DNA of 64,000 nucleotides from Pseudotabrizicola sp. (GCF_030656345.1 NZ_JAUSNR010000011.1:1-64000), one strand, 5' to 3'; numbered from the stretch's first letter, positions 1 to 8,862 are shown. Made by a program: numbers and translations. Notes: generated from the letters alone by a model not told the origin.

Positions 1-102
1 ACCGCCATCTTCCAATACATCAACGGCTTCTATAACCCGCGCCGTCGGCACTCAGCATTGGGAGGCAAAAGCCCCTTGGCCTTCGAACGTCAAGTGGCCT
101 AA
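1..102 (+). CDS. IS3-family transposase, C-terminal end (partial at window edge)
   Basis: Frame 1 is open from the first base to a TAA at 100-102 and gives 33 residues ending a DDE transposase. The stretch FYNPRRRHSALG followed by PLAFE is the characteristic C-terminus of IS3-family OrfB proteins (the integrase-core tail after the catalytic glutamate). The catalytic residues lie upstream of the window, so activity cannot be judged. The right terminal inverted repeat should lie within a few tens of bases of the stop, but without the left end I could not place it. Confident as to family, not as to which IS. Confidence 0.85.
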   Translation, partial: TAIFQYINGFYNPRRRHSALGGKSPLAFERQVA

Positions 103-423
103 ACGAGGACTGGGAGCGGCACAAATACGTGACAAGACCAGGTGCCACCCGGCAAGAGCCAGAGCGGGCTGACAAGCCCCTGCCCCAAGGCCGGGCACAA
201 GCGGCAAGGGGCAAGGGGAGAGGATAGGAAGGCTGCCTGCCGAAGGGCCCTTTTGCAGTCAAATGACGCAGAACGGTGGCAAATGCGGGCCAGTTGGATC
301 GCCGCAATGCAATTTTAAGGCGACCTGACTGTCACAATTCCGTTATCCTTTGGGCATGGGCAACGTGCTGTCGCCCCAAGCTGACGTTCAGATCAGCGAT
401 CTTTGCCAACAAAGGAGAACACG
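103..423. other. Gene-free stretch: IS right end and promoter region of the stress-protein gene
   Basis: No convincing reading frame fills these 320 bases. The left part should contain the end of the IS3 element. Bases 160-230 are rich in CCCC/GGGG inverted segments (GCCCCTGCCCC and GGGGCAAGGGG) that may be the IS end or a local hairpin. The right part must hold the promoter of the universal stress gene, whose ribosome binding site AAAGGAG is at about 411-417. I see no clear -35/-10 pair. Confidence 0.4.
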
Positions 424-858
424 ATGCTTGGGAAAATATTGGTTGCCGTAGATGGCAGCGACGCGGGGGTGCGGGCTTTGGCCTTTGCCCATGCGCGCGC
501 AAAAAGTGAGGGCTGGTCGCTGATGCTGGTCCATGTGCTGGAGTGGTCGCCCTATACCTTTCTGACCAAGGAAGAGCTGGAGGAACGTCACGCGCGGCGT
601 AAACAGGAACTGGCCCGCGCCGAGGCCGCGATCATCACACCGATGGCGGCGAAGTTCATGGGTCAGGGGGTCGAGATCGAGACTGCGATCAAATACGGCC
701 ATGTGACCGAGACGATCTGTGATGTCGCTGTGGAAATCGGAGCCAAAGAAATTGTGACCGGGCGCACCGGCAATTCGGGCGTGATGTCGCGCGTCTTTGG
801 CTCCGTCGCAGGCACGCTGGCGCAGATCGCGCCGGTGCCATGCACCATTGTCCCGTAA
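424..858 (+). CDS. Universal stress protein, UspA family
   Basis: A 144-residue single-domain Usp protein, the usual length for the family. The ATP-binding signature G-x2-G-x9-G-S is present at residues 113-127 (GRTGN ... FGS), and the N-terminal strand ILVAVDGS carries the conserved Asp that contacts the nucleotide. It is therefore probably of the ATP-binding UspFG-like class, cytoplasmic, made in stress or stationary phase. The start was taken at the ATG preceded by AAAGGAG with 6-bp spacing; an in-frame ATG seven codons upstream lacks such a site. It lies 13 bp before the alanine symporter gene and probably shares its transcript. The physiological role is not predictable. Confidence 0.9.
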   Translation: MLGKILVAVDGSDAGVRALAFAHARAKSEGWSLMLVHVLEWSPYTFLTKEELEERHARRKQELARAEAAIITPMAAKFMGQGVEIETAIKYGHVTETICDVAVEIGAKEIVTGRTGNSGVMSRVFGSVAGTLAQIAPVPCTIVP

Positions 859-871
859 GGAGACCCCGATC

Positions 872-2413
872 ATGACTAAATTTATCCGCTTTATGGCGGC
901 TTTTGCTGCATGTTCCGCCTTTGCCGCGACGACAGCACAGGCGCAGAGCATTGACGACACTGTGAACCAGATCTTTCTGGCCTCGACCGGCTGGTTTGTG
1001 AATTTCATCTTTGCCCCGATCCCCGGCACCGGGTTTTCGTGGATCGTGGCCTGGCTGGTGATCGCCGCTTCGGTGTTCACCCTGTATTTCGGCTTTATCC
1101 AGTTCCGCGTCTGGCGCCATTCGATCCAGCTGGTCAGCGGCAAGTATTCCGATCCGAATGACGCGGGCGAGGTCAGCCATTTTCAGGCACTGGCGACCGC
1201 GCTGTCGGGCACCGTGGGCCTTGGCAACATCGCCGGGGTGGCGGTCGCTGTCACCATCGGCGGGGCCGGGGCGACGTTCTGGATGATCCTGGCCGGGCTG
1301 CTGGGCATGGCATCGAAGTTCACCGAATGCACGTTGGGGGTAAAGTACCGCAACGAATATGCCGATGGCACGGTGTCTGGCGGGCCGATGTATTACATCA
1401 CCAAGGGCTTTGCCGAACGGGGCATTCCGGGGGGCAAACCGCTGGCGGTGCTGTTCGCGATTTTCTGTGTGCTGGGGTCGCTGGGGGGCGGCAACATGTT
1501 TCAGGCCAATCAGGCGCATCAGCAGCTGTCCGGTGTGTTCGGTGCATATCCGGGCTGGATCACCGGGGTGATCTTTGCCGCCATCGTGTTTGCGGTGATC
1601 ATCGGCGGGCTGAAGTCGATTGCGCGGGTGACGGAACGGGTCGTGCCTTTCATGGGGGTGCTTTATGTCGGCACCGCGCTGATCATCCTGCTGATGAATT
1701 ACGACATGATCGGCTGGGCTTTCGGGCAGATCTTCAACGGTGCCTTTACCGGCAATGGTATTGCCGGCGGGGTGATCGGCGCGCTGATTCAGGGCTTTCG
1801 CCGCGCGGCCTTTTCCAACGAGGCGGGCGTGGGGTCGGCGGCCATCGCCCATTCGGCGGTGCGCACCAAAGAGCCGATCACCGAAGGATTCGTGTCCTTG
1901 CTGGAGCCGTTCATCGATACGGTGGTGATCTGCACGATGACCGCGCTGGTGATCATCATCACCGGGCAGCTGACCACTGATCCGGCGACGGGGCTGTATA
2001 TTCTGGGTGAGAACGGCCAGATCGTCACCGCCTCTGGTGCCACGGGGGTTGGCCTGACCTCGGCCGCCTTCGGGTCGGCCCTGCCGTGGTTCCCTTATGT
2101 GCTGATGGTGGCGGTGCTGCTGTTTGCGTTTTCCACCATGCTGTCCTGGTCCTACTATGGGTTGAAAGCCTGGACCTATCTGTTCGGCGAAGGGAAAAAG
2201 CAGGAGATGACCTTCAAGGTGATGTTCTGCATCTTTGTGGTGATCGGCGCTGCGGCATCGCTGGGGCCTGTCATCGACTTTTCCGATGCGGCGATCTTTG
2301 CGATGGCAGTGGTGAACATCATCGGGCTGTATTTCCTGATGCCGGTGGTGAAGCGCGAGCTGGAAAGCTATCTGGCGCGGCTGCAGTCGGGCGCGATCAA
2401 GCGGTTCAAGTAA
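872..2413 (+). CDS. Alanine/glycine:sodium symporter (AGCS family)
   Basis: This 513-residue inner-membrane protein has the AGCS hallmarks: a leading hydrophobic segment, the block [17 protein letters not shown] near residue 110, [11 protein letters not shown], and the late motif [16 protein letters not shown] around residue 325. Members import alanine or glycine with Na+ (DagA/AlsT). The first 25 residues ([18 protein letters not shown]) look like a cleavable signal peptide, which is common in proteobacterial AGCS proteins. The start is fixed by AAGGAG at 857-862. It is followed by a strong terminator, so it ends a two-gene unit with the stress protein. Exact substrate specificity is not readable. 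Confidence 0.93.
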   Translation: MTKFIRFMAAFAACSAFAATTAQAQSIDDTVNQIFLASTGWFVNFIFAPIPGTGFSWIVAWLVIAASVFTLYFGFIQFRVWRHSIQLVSGKYSDPNDAGEVSHFQALATALSGTVGLGNIAGVAVAVTIGGAGATFWMILAGLLGMASKFTECTLGVKYRNEYADGTVSGGPMYYITKGFAERGIPGGKPLAVLFAIFCVLGSLGGGNMFQANQAHQQLSGVFGAYPGWITGVIFAAIVFAVIIGGLKSIARVTERVVPFMGVLYVGTALIILLMNYDMIGWAFGQIFNGAFTGNGIAGGVIGALIQGFRRAAFSNEAGVGSAAIAHSAVRTKEPITEGFVSLLEPFIDTVVICTMTALVIIITGQLTTDPATGLYILGENGQIVTASGATGVGLTSAAFGSALPWFPYVLMVAVLLFAFSTMLSWSYYGLKAWTYLFGEGKKQEMTFKVMFCIFVVIGAAASLGPVIDFSDAAIFAMAVVNIIGLYFLMPVVKRELESYLARLQSGAIKRFK

Positions 2414-2423
2414 AAACGACGGG

Positions 2424-2450
2424 GGCCCGGATCGCAAGATCCGGGCCTTT
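2424..2450 (+). terminator. Rho-independent terminator after the symporter gene
   Basis: A perfect 10-bp stem (GGCCCGGATC/GATCCGGGCC) closed by a GCAA tetraloop is followed by TTT. It lies 10 bp after the symporter stop and 2 bp before the stop of the convergent zapE gene, so it may serve both directions. Confidence 0.85.
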
Positions 2451-2451
2451 G

Positions 2452-3534
2452 CTATTGCTGAACCCAGTCTGCGCCCTGCATTTCACGCAAGCGGCTGGCG
2501 GTGCGTTCGAATTCGAAACTGCCGGTGCCTTCGGTATACAGCCGCTCGGGTTCATCAGCGGCGGAACAGATCAGGCGGACCTTTGCCTCATACAGCGCAT
2601 CAATCAGCATGACGAAGCGCTTGGCCTCGTTATAGTTGCTGGCCGACAGTTGCGGGATGTCTTCCAGAATCAGCACGCGGATGGCAGCGGCGATGGCCAG
2701 AAAATCGGCGGCCCCCAAGGGCCTTGCGCAGAACTCCCAGAAGGTGGCGCGGCCGATGCCATTGGCAACGCGGGGAATTTCGACCGTGCGGCCATTGACC
2801 GGCAGCGTCAACGGCACGCCGGGCGCGCCGTCGGTCAGGTCGGTCCAGATTGCATCGATCTGCGCGCGGGCCTTGCCTGCAGGGTGGAAATAGACCTGCG
2901 CGCCAGACAGCCGGTGCTGGCGGTAATCATTGGGGCTGGCCAGTTCGTGAATGATCAGCCGGTCGCGCAGCATGGCGATGAAGGGCAGGAACAGCGCGCG
3001 GTTCAGCCCGTTCAGATACAGATCTTCGGGCGGGCGGTTCGAGGTGGTGACGATGACCACACCGGCGGCGAACAGCTTTTCAAACAGGCGACCCACGATC
3101 ATCGCATCGGTGATGTCGGTGATCTGCATCTCGTCAAAGGCGAGCAGGCGGGTGTCTTTGATGATCGCCTCGGCCACCGGGGCGATCGGGTCTTCGACGC
3201 CGGTCTGGCGGGCGGCGTGGATGCCGTGGTGGATATCCTGCATGAAGGCATGAAAATGCACGCGGCGCTTTTTCGCAATGTCGGTGGACTGGTAGAACAG
3301 ATCCATCAGCATGGATTTGCCACGCCCGACGCCGCCCCACAGGTACAGTCCCTTTGGCGGCACCAGCGGTCTGGCGAACAGCCCGGCAAACAGGCCGGTG
3401 CGGCGGCTGGCGTTTTCTTCAAGCCAGAGCCGCAGCGATTCCAGTTCCGGCAGAACGCCATGCTGCGCCGGGTCAGGGCGCAGGGTGCCGGCGGTGATGC
3501 GGGCATCGTAGATCTGGGGAAGGGTCTGGCGCAT
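2452..3534 (-). CDS. zapE: Cell division protein ZapE / AFG1-like ATPase
   Basis: A 360-residue P-loop ATPase of the AFG1/LACE1/ZapE family. The Walker A motif GGVGRGKS is at residues 67-74 and Walker B with LAFDEMQITD at about 131-140; DEMQ plus ITDITDAMI is family-specific. In E. coli ZapE associates with the divisome and destabilises FtsZ polymers; in mitochondria the homologue helps membrane protein quality control. The start chosen gives MRQTLPQIYD, the usual N-terminus; the frame extends upstream without a better site. It is convergent with the symporter and divergent from the glucosidase gene across 115 bp. Confidence 0.9.
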   Translation of the reverse strand: MRQTLPQIYDARITAGTLRPDPAQHGVLPELESLRLWLEENASRRTGLFAGLFARPLVPPKGLYLWGGVGRGKSMLMDLFYQSTDIAKKRRVHFHAFMQDIHHGIHAARQTGVEDPIAPVAEAIIKDTRLLAFDEMQITDITDAMIVGRLFEKLFAAGVVIVTTSNRPPEDLYLNGLNRALFLPFIAMLRDRLIIHELASPNDYRQHRLSGAQVYFHPAGKARAQIDAIWTDLTDGAPGVPLTLPVNGRTVEIPRVANGIGRATFWEFCARPLGAADFLAIAAAIRVLILEDIPQLSASNYNEAKRFVMLIDALYEAKVRLICSAADEPERLYTEGTGSFEFERTASRLREMQGADWVQQ

Positions 3535-3649
3535 GGCGGTTGGTATACATCTGTATGCGGGCGGCGGGCAACAACGGGATTGTGTGGATTTTGCCTTGAA
3601 GGCCAGATTCAAAACGGTTTGAGTGGCGCAAACGGTGCGGGGAATTGTG

Positions 3650-5257
3650 ATGGCGGATTGGTGGCGCGGGTCGGTGACCTATCAGGTTTATCCGAGGTCT
3701 TTTCAGGATACCAATGGCGATGGCATCGGCGATCTGGCCGGAATCACCGAACGCCTGCCGCATCTGGCAGCGCTGGGGGTGGATGCGGTCTGGCTGTCGC
3801 CGATCTTCAAAAGCCCGATGGCGGATATGGGGTATGATGTTTCGGATTACACCGATGTCGACCCGCTGTTCGGTGATCTGGCGGCGTTTGATGCCATGGT
3901 GGTGCGGGCGCATGATCTGGGGCTCAAGGTGATCATCGATCAGGTGATCTCGCATTCCTCGGACCAGCACCCGTTCTTCCGCGAAAGCCGGATGACCCGA
4001 GATAACCCGCGCGCCGACTGGTATGTCTGGGCCGATGCCCATCCCGATGGCAGCCCGCCGAACAACTGGCTGTCGGTGTTTGGCGGGTCGGCGTGGGAGT
4101 GGGATTCGCGGCGACGGCAGTATTATCTGCACAACTTTCTGCCCAGCCAGCCGGATCTGAACTTTCACAACCCGGAGGTGCAGGCTTGGGCGCTGGATGT
4201 TTTGCGGTTCTGGCTGGATCGTGGCGTGGATGGGTTCCGGCTGGATACGGTGAATTACTATTTCCACGACAAGGAGTTGCGGTCAAACGGGCCAATGCCG
4301 CAAAAGGACAACCGACCGCCGGTGAACCCCAATGATATGCAGGATCACCTGTATTCCAAATCGCGCCCCGAAAACCCCGGATGGCTGGAGCGGTTGCGGG
4401 CGCTGACTGACGAATACCCTGACCGGACCATGGTGGGCGAGGTCGGCGATGCGTCATGGCGCAATGTGGCGATCATGGCGGAATACACCCAGCCCGGGCG
4501 GCTGCACATGGCCTACAGCTTTGATATGCTGGGGCCCGAATTTACGGCCACGCATTTCCGCGAAAAGATCGAAGGGTTTTTTCAGGGCGCACCCGAGGGC
4601 TGGCCGATGTGGGCGTTTTCCAACCATGATGTGATCCGCCATGCCACCCGCTGGGCCGATCACGGGGCACCCGATGCGGTGGCCAAGCTGGCGGCGGCGA
4701 TGCTGTTGTCGTTTGAAGGCTCGGTCTGCCTGTATCAGGGCGAAGAGACCGGGCAGGTTGAGACGGACATCGAATATGAAGAGCTGACAGACCCGCCGGG
4801 CATAAGGTTCTGGCCCGATTACAAGGGCCGCGATGGCTGCCGCACGCCGATGGTGTGGGATGTGTCTGACTACGGCGGGTTTTCCGACGTGAAACCGTGG
4901 CTGCCGGTGAAACCGCCGCAACTGGCGCATAATGTGGCGGCACAGGACGGGTTGCCGGGGTCAGTTCTGGAGTTCTACCGCGAAATGCTGGCGTTCCGCC
5001 GCGCAACACCGGCGCTGCGGGTCGGGCGGACGCGGTTTTTCAACCTGCCCGAACCTGTGCTGGGCTTTGCGCGCGGTGAGGGTCTGGCCTGCGTGTTCAA
5101 CCTGTCGGCCCGGCCGGTGACGCTGGCCGCGCATGGCACGCTGATGCCGGGCGCGCCGTGCCATGCCGCCCATCTGGAAGATGAGCGGCTGCTGCTGGGG
5201 CCGAACGGTTTTGCCTTTGTGCAGGGAGATGCGCCGTTGCTGCTCAGCGCAGAGTAA
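3650..5257 (+). CDS. Alpha-glucosidase, glycoside hydrolase family 13
   Basis: A 535-residue GH13 retaining enzyme of the oligo-1,6-glucosidase/alpha-glucosidase type. It shows YQVYPRSFQDTNGDGIGDL at the N-terminus, the nucleophile Asp199 in GFRLDTVN, the acid/base Glu264 in VGEVGD and the stabilising Asp327 in SNHD. There is no signal peptide, so it should act in the cytoplasm on imported disaccharides or maltodextrins. The start follows GGGGAA at a suitable distance. Sugar-transporter genes that often accompany such enzymes are absent here. The last 14 bp overlap the convergent acetyltransferase gene. Substrate linkage (alpha-1,4 or alpha-1,6) is undecided. Confidence 0.9.
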   Translation: MADWWRGSVTYQVYPRSFQDTNGDGIGDLAGITERLPHLAALGVDAVWLSPIFKSPMADMGYDVSDYTDVDPLFGDLAAFDAMVVRAHDLGLKVIIDQVISHSSDQHPFFRESRMTRDNPRADWYVWADAHPDGSPPNNWLSVFGGSAWEWDSRRRQYYLHNFLPSQPDLNFHNPEVQAWALDVLRFWLDRGVDGFRLDTVNYYFHDKELRSNGPMPQKDNRPPVNPNDMQDHLYSKSRPENPGWLERLRALTDEYPDRTMVGEVGDASWRNVAIMAEYTQPGRLHMAYSFDMLGPEFTATHFREKIEGFFQGAPEGWPMWAFSNHDVIRHATRWADHGAPDAVAKLAAAMLLSFEGSVCLYQGEETGQVETDIEYEELTDPPGIRFWPDYKGRDGCRTPMVWDVSDYGGFSDVKPWLPVKPPQLAHNVAAQDGLPGSVLEFYREMLAFRRATPALRVGRTRFFNLPEPVLGFARGEGLACVFNLSARPVTLAAHGTLMPGAPCHAAHLEDERLLLGPNGFAFVQGDAPLLLSAE

Positions 5258-5714
5258 GCTTGCGGTGGATGCGGCCGACGACCTGTCCGGTGGACAGCGC
5301 ATAGTCGGGTTCGGCCTCGATATCGGCAAAGCCGAGGCGGGCGTAATAGGCCAGACCGGGGGCGTTGTCGGCGCGGATGGTGGCGAAGACATCGGCGATA
5401 CCCCTGGCCGCGCACAGCGCACGGGTCTGGGCGAACAACTGAGCGCCGATGCCTTTGGCCTGGGTGTGGGGATCGACGAAACTGCCGATATGCGCGTCGC
5501 CTGTGTGCCAGCCGACGGATTGCCAGCCAAGAATCTGCCCGGCCTCTTCCGCGACGACGCAGGTGATGGTGTCAGGCCCGTCGATGTAGTCATGGCACAC
5601 GGTTGCGGGGCTTTTGGGGGATTCATGCGCCGTGGTGCCGCCGATGGCGATGATGGTGTTCAGCAGCGCGGCCATCTGTGGGGCGTCTTGCGGGGTGGCG
5701 GGGCGGATGATCAT
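5244..5714 (-). CDS. GNAT-family N-acetyltransferase
   Basis: A 156-residue protein with the GNAT fold: N-terminal IIRPATPQDAP, a central strand GSFVDPHTQAKGIGAQL that matches the acetyl-CoA pyrophosphate-binding motif (Q/R-x2-G-x-G/A), and the closing ARLGF segment. It resembles PhnO/Pat-type acetyltransferases acting on small amines or amino-acid-like substrates such as phosphinothricin analogues, but the acceptor is unknown. The ATG overlaps the serB stop as ATGA, so the two genes are translationally coupled in one transcript. Confidence 0.85.
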   Translation of the reverse strand: MIIRPATPQDAPQMAALLNTIIAIGGTTAHESPKSPATVCHDYIDGPDTITCVVAEEAGQILGWQSVGWHTGDAHIGSFVDPHTQAKGIGAQLFAQTRALCAARGIADVFATIRADNAPGLAYYARLGFADIEAEPDYALSTGQVVGRIHRKLTLR

Positions 5715-6583
5715 GCGAAGTCCTCGCGTCGGTAGCCTTGCATGTAGAGCAGCGCCGTCAGGTCGCCGTGGTTGACGCGCAGGTTGCATTGCGCGGCCAC
5801 CAACGGCTTGGCATGCAGCGCCACGCCTGCGCCTGCGCGGGTCAGCATGGCAAGATCATTGGCCCCGTCGCCGACGGCGATGGCATCTTCGGGGGTGACG
5901 CCTAGCCGCGCGGTGATCTGCAGCAGCGCGTCCAGTTTGGCCTGTTTACCAAGGATCGGCTCGGCGACATGGCCGGTCAGTTTGCCACCCTCGATCAGCA
6001 GCGTGTTGGCGCGGTGTTCGTCAAAGCCCAGCGTTTGCGCAATGCTTGCGGTAAAGGCGGTGAAGCCGCCCGAGACCAGCGCCGCATAAGCGCCGTTGGC
6101 GCGCATGGTGGCCAGCAGCGCCGGTCCGCCCGGCATCAGGGTGATGCGGTCGCGGATCACATGGGCAATGGTGCTTTCCGGCAGGTCGCGCAGCAGGTGA
6201 ACGCGTTCGCGCAGGGCGGCCTCAAAATCCAGCTCGCCGTTCATTGCGCGAGCGGTGATGCCCGCCACATAGGTGCCGACCCCGGCCTCATCTGCCAGCT
6301 CGTCAATGCATTCCTGCCGGATCATGGTGCTGTCCATATCGGCAATCAGTAGGCGCTTTTTACGATTTGCAGCAGGCTGTACCGCCAGATCAATCCGCAG
6401 GGTTTGCAGGTCCGCCCAAGCCTCCCACAGGTTTTCCTGCACCGCTTCCAGCGGAAATTCCGCCGCCACGCCGGGATCGAGCCAGATCGCATCGCCGCCG
6501 CCCCAGGCGTTGCGCAGCGATTCCACAGTTGCGCGGTCAAGGACCGGCGTTTCCGGGTTGGTCAGCAGGGTGGCAATGAACAT
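5711..6583 (-). CDS. serB: Phosphoserine phosphatase SerB
   Basis: This 290-residue HAD-superfamily enzyme removes phosphate from L-phosphoserine, the last step of serine synthesis. The HAD motif DMDST has the nucleophile Asp82 and general acid Asp84; motif II is in ALVSGGFTAF and motif III in AVGDGANDLAML. About 75 residues precede the catalytic domain, as in longer SerB proteins. The start MFIATLLTN was chosen because homologues begin there. The same frame is open a further 47 codons through the element's attL repeat to an ATG overlapping the int stop, which could give an extended protein in this insertion strain. In the uninterrupted chromosome serB would diverge from serC. Confidence 0.93.
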   Translation of the reverse strand: MFIATLLTNPETPVLDRATVESLRNAWGGGDAIWLDPGVAAEFPLEAVQENLWEAWADLQTLRIDLAVQPAANRKKRLLIADMDSTMIRQECIDELADEAGVGTYVAGITARAMNGELDFEAALRERVHLLRDLPESTIAHVIRDRITLMPGGPALLATMRANGAYAALVSGGFTAFTASIAQTLGFDEHRANTLLIEGGKLTGHVAEPILGKQAKLDALLQITARLGVTPEDAIAVGDGANDLAMLTRAGAGVALHAKPLVAAQCNLRVNHGDLTALLYMQGYRREDFA

Positions 6584-6689
6584 GGGTGGGGTCCGTCTGG
6601 CTGCAAGGCGTCGGTTTCGCGCGGTGATGCGCCGCATTACGACGATTTTCCCCCTTGTGCCAGAGGGGGCAGGTCTGTAAGTCCGGCAG
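6584..6689. promoter_or_regulatory. Former serB-serC divergent promoter region, left flank
   Basis: These 106 bases between the serB start and attL are what remains upstream of the original serC leader. On the plus strand CTTGTG (about 6655) and TGTAAG (about 6677) could be a weak -35/-10 pair with 16-bp spacing and a start just before the leader hairpin. This is only a candidate. If it is the native serC promoter it now points into the 3' end of int instead of serC. Confidence 0.35.
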
Positions 6690-6715
6690 TGGGACACCCT
6701 TCCCCAACGAAGGGC
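6690..6715. repeat. attL: left 26-bp direct repeat of the integrated element
   Basis: These 26 bases, from TGGGACACCC to AACGAAGGGC, recur exactly at 17096-17121; the flanking bases differ (G before and T after here, T before and A after there). They contain the hairpin CCCTTC-CCCAAC-GAAGGG. The int stop lies 5 bp away, the normal place for an attachment site. The exact crossover point inside the repeat is not known. Confidence 0.93.
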
Positions 6716-6720
6716 TTGGG

Positions 6721-7737
6721 TCATGCCTGTTTTGTCCTTTTGTTTCCGGTGGTTACGGTTTCTTTTGTGGCGTCCTGTGTCGGATTTGTGCCAAAAAGCC
6801 GGTCTGTTACGGTCGTGTCCTCCATCGCGTGAGCGTAGAATTTCATGACCGTAGCAACGTCTTTCCAGCCTCCCCGCGCGGCCACAGTCTTCGGGTCAAC
6901 GCCACGCTGTAGCAGGGTCGTAGCGAAGCCGTGACGGCACGAATGAGGCGTGAGCCGGTCAATTCCCGCCCGCTCGATCACGCCATCCCAGACCTGCTTG
7001 ACGTTGCCCGCTTCGAAGTATTGAAAAACCTGTTCATCAGGTTTCCGGTTGCTCGGAATGTTCGCAATCGCTGCAAAGACAGGGGGCGGCAAATGGGCCG
7101 TCCGGGTCCATGGTTTTGGCTTAAGGCCGGACAGAACCGCAGTGCGCTTTGTCAGATCAACCTTGCCCCATGTCAGTGCAACAGCCTCGCCAATCCGCGC
7201 CCCGGTGCCGAACATGAAATAGCACAGGGCGGCAAGGTGCGGGGAAGCATGAGCCGCGAAAGCCTCTACCCATTCCTGTGTCGCCGGTGCCTTGGTCTTC
7301 GCATCCACATTGAACCGCTTGACCTTGATCGGGCTGCACCAGTCCAGCGTTGCCGCATGATTGATGATCGCCTGTGTGGGCACGATCACCTGCCGGTTGC
7401 GGGTCGCGCCTTTGGCCTTGGGGTAAAGCTTGATTGCAGACTGACGAATTGCTCCGCCCGATATGTCGCGGATCGGTGTATCCTGCCAATGGTCCTCGAT
7501 CACGTCCAGAAAGCGGGTCGGCTTCTCTGCGCTGCGATATGCGATTGCAGCTTGTGCAAAGGTCACATGCGCCCCCGGTCCATCAAGATGACGCTTCCAC
7601 TCTTTGGCCTCGACTTCCGCCGCGACCCTTTGGGCGATTGCTTTGTCCGAAGTGCCGCAAGAGCCGCGAAGTCGCCTGCCGGAGACAGATCCGCTGTAGT
7701 GCCAGATCTTGCCGCGCTTTTTGATGTTGAGGGGCAT
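6721..7737 (-). CDS. int: Tyrosine recombinase (integrase)
   Basis: A 338-residue phage integrase that would recombine attP with the serC leader. The catalytic set is complete: Arg181 in GTGARIGEA, a Lys near 206, His265 and Arg268 in HSCRHGF, Trp291 in GGWKD and the nucleophile Tyr301 in KFYAHA. The N-terminal 80 residues form the arm-binding region and the middle the core-binding domain. The ATG follows a GAGG site; the first 175 bp overlap the Xis-like gene. The stop TGA overlaps another ATG (ATGA) whose frame runs through the att repeat. It terminates 5 bp from attL, as expected for the enzyme serving this site. Confidence 0.95.
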   Translation of the reverse strand: MPLNIKKRGKIWHYSGSVSGRRLRGSCGTSDKAIAQRVAAEVEAKEWKRHLDGPGAHVTFAQAAIAYRSAEKPTRFLDVIEDHWQDTPIRDISGGAIRQSAIKLYPKAKGATRNRQVIVPTQAIINHAATLDWCSPIKVKRFNVDAKTKAPATQEWVEAFAAHASPHLAALCYFMFGTGARIGEAVALTWGKVDLTKRTAVLSGLKPKPWTRTAHLPPPVFAAIANIPSNRKPDEQVFQYFEAGNVKQVWDGVIERAGIDRLTPHSCRHGFATTLLQRGVDPKTVAARGGWKDVATVMKFYAHAMEDTTVTDRLFGTNPTQDATKETVTTGNKRTKQA

Positions 7738-7919
7738 GGTTTCGCGGCCTCCAGAATGGTTTGAACATCGCCTTCGAGAAAGATCATCTGTTTGCCGAAC
7801 AAGCGATAGGCCCCAAGGCCCCGCGCCATTTCGCGCAGCGTCCGCTCCGACATGCCCAAATGCCCCGCCAGTTCTGCCGGGGTCGTGTATTCAGGCAGTA
7901 GGGCGGGACGGGCGGTCAT
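7563..7919 (-). CDS. AlpA/excisionase-like helix-turn-helix protein
   Basis: A 118-residue protein whose first 60 residues form a winged-helix fold of the AlpA/MerR-excisionase type (TTPAELAGHLGMSERTLREMARGL, then a wing with RLFGKQMIF). The remainder is basic and low in complexity (KGSRRKSRPKSG), suited to nonspecific DNA contact. Such proteins act as recombination directionality factors or as activators of satellite excision. Its start shares a TGATG with the stop of the gene before it, and its 3' part overlaps int in another frame by 175 bp, so the three are one transcript. The role is inferred from fold and position. Confidence 0.75.
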   Translation of the reverse strand: MTARPALLPEYTTPAELAGHLGMSERTLREMARGLGAYRLFGKQMIFLEGDVQTILEAAKPCPSTSKSAARSGTTADLSPAGDFAALAALRTKQSPKGSRRKSRPKSGSVILMDRGRM

Positions 7920-8557
7920 CAGTCAGCTTTCAGCTTGACGAAAGGTCGAGGTGCAGCGGCAACCATTTTTCGGCCCAAAGCGCGCTGATCCAGAACGATA
8001 ACTGGACCATCGGTATGGAAGTTAGGGCTGTTGAAACAATGGTCGACCGACTGTTCCCAACTGTGTGAGCCGTCTGGGAACCAAAGAAAGAAGCGGGCGG
8101 GGATCACACGCCCCACCCGCTTATCAAACCCATTCAGCCGAAAAGCAGCCCGAGTATACTTGTCGCTTTTGTTCAGCCAATCCAAGGGCGCGTCAGGCAG
8201 GTAAAAGCCGCCGCCTTTGGCATGCTGGATCGCCGCGTTCTCTTCGTCGGTGTTTTCGCCGTATGCCAGCAAAGACTTCGGCCCTTCGTAAGCGCCAAAG
8301 CATTCGAGAGCACCCCAAACCATACCTGCGCCGAGAAGTTCGACAACTTGAACGCTTTGATGGGGGCCGACGCCACGCTCCGCAAGCATCCCGAGAGCAT
8401 AGAGTTCCGCGAGCGAAAATACGTCAAAGCGCGTATGGCCTTCGCCTTCCGGCAGATAGCCATGACGCCGCCAGTTTCTTTGCAAGGTTTGGGAAACCCC
8501 CGTGATCTTGGCAGCGTCGGCAGGAGTGAAAAGATTGAACGCGACATCGAAGGACAT
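7919..8557 (-). CDS. MerR-like helix-turn-helix regulator of the satellite
   Basis: A 212-residue protein. The N-terminus (FNLFTPADAAKITGVSQTL, then RNWRRHGYLP and RFDVFSLAELYALGML) is a MerR-type winged helix; the remaining 130 residues are unlike a MerR effector domain I recognise. The start MSFDV was chosen because GGAG precedes it by 6 bp; ten codons upstream are open but have no site. It lies between small genes and the Xis/int pair, so it may control excision or copy number. About 75 bp separate it from the preceding gene. Confident as to the DNA-binding head, not the function. Confidence 0.7.
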   Translation of the reverse strand: MSFDVAFNLFTPADAAKITGVSQTLQRNWRRHGYLPEGEGHTRFDVFSLAELYALGMLAERGVGPHQSVQVVELLGAGMVWGALECFGAYEGPKSLLAYGENTDEENAAIQHAKGGGFYLPDAPLDWLNKSDKYTRAAFRLNGFDKRVGRVIPARFFLWFPDGSHSWEQSVDHCFNSPNFHTDGPVIVLDQRALGRKMVAAAPRPFVKLKAD

Positions 8558-8631
8558 GGGAATCTCCATTTTCGTGACAGCTAACACGCTTTGAATAACG
8601 TGTCAACCGTCACGCTTTTTGAAGTCCTTGA

Positions 8632-8862
8632 TTAGACCTTGGCCGCTCGCGCCGCCTGAAACTCGGCAACATGCAAATCATGCAACTGCCGGACCTTTTC
8701 CTGCATTGTCTCTGCCAGCGCCGCCAACTGGCCCGTTCCGGGTTGCCCATCGTTGACGCGGTGCTGCGCGACCTCGGCCAAGAGGTTCACCAGCCCTTCA
8801 AGGGTAGCGAAGTGGTAGTCGTATTGATCGTGCGCTTCGCGGTATGCGTCTGAAACGGTCAT
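8632..8862 (-). CDS. Small satellite protein, function unknown (76 aa)
   Basis: This is a short, alpha-helical, charged protein (MTVSDAYREAHDQYDYHF ... LHDLHVAEFQAARAAKV). The start overlaps the stop of the upstream gene as ATGA, which supports both the start and real translation; a longer version from 8925 would overlap the neighbour by 67 bp. No motif was recognised. It belongs to the early operon that ends with int. In position it resembles the small accessory or regulatory proteins of phage satellites, but no function can be assigned. Confidence 0.6.
   Translation of the reverse strand: MTVSDAYREAHDQYDYHFATLEGLVNLLAEVAQHRVNDGQPGTGQLAALAETMQEKVRQLHDLHVAEFQAARAAKV

Noticed and set aside
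689-2437. Long antisense frame (582 codons) opposite the symporter gene
   Set aside because: It mirrors the codon pattern of a clear membrane transporter; composition rich in Arg, His, Gln and Pro is typical of antisense frames in GC-rich DNA.
6690-6715. Attachment site as a tRNA 3' end
   Set aside because: The repeat has no T-loop/acceptor pattern; it is the serC leader hairpin.
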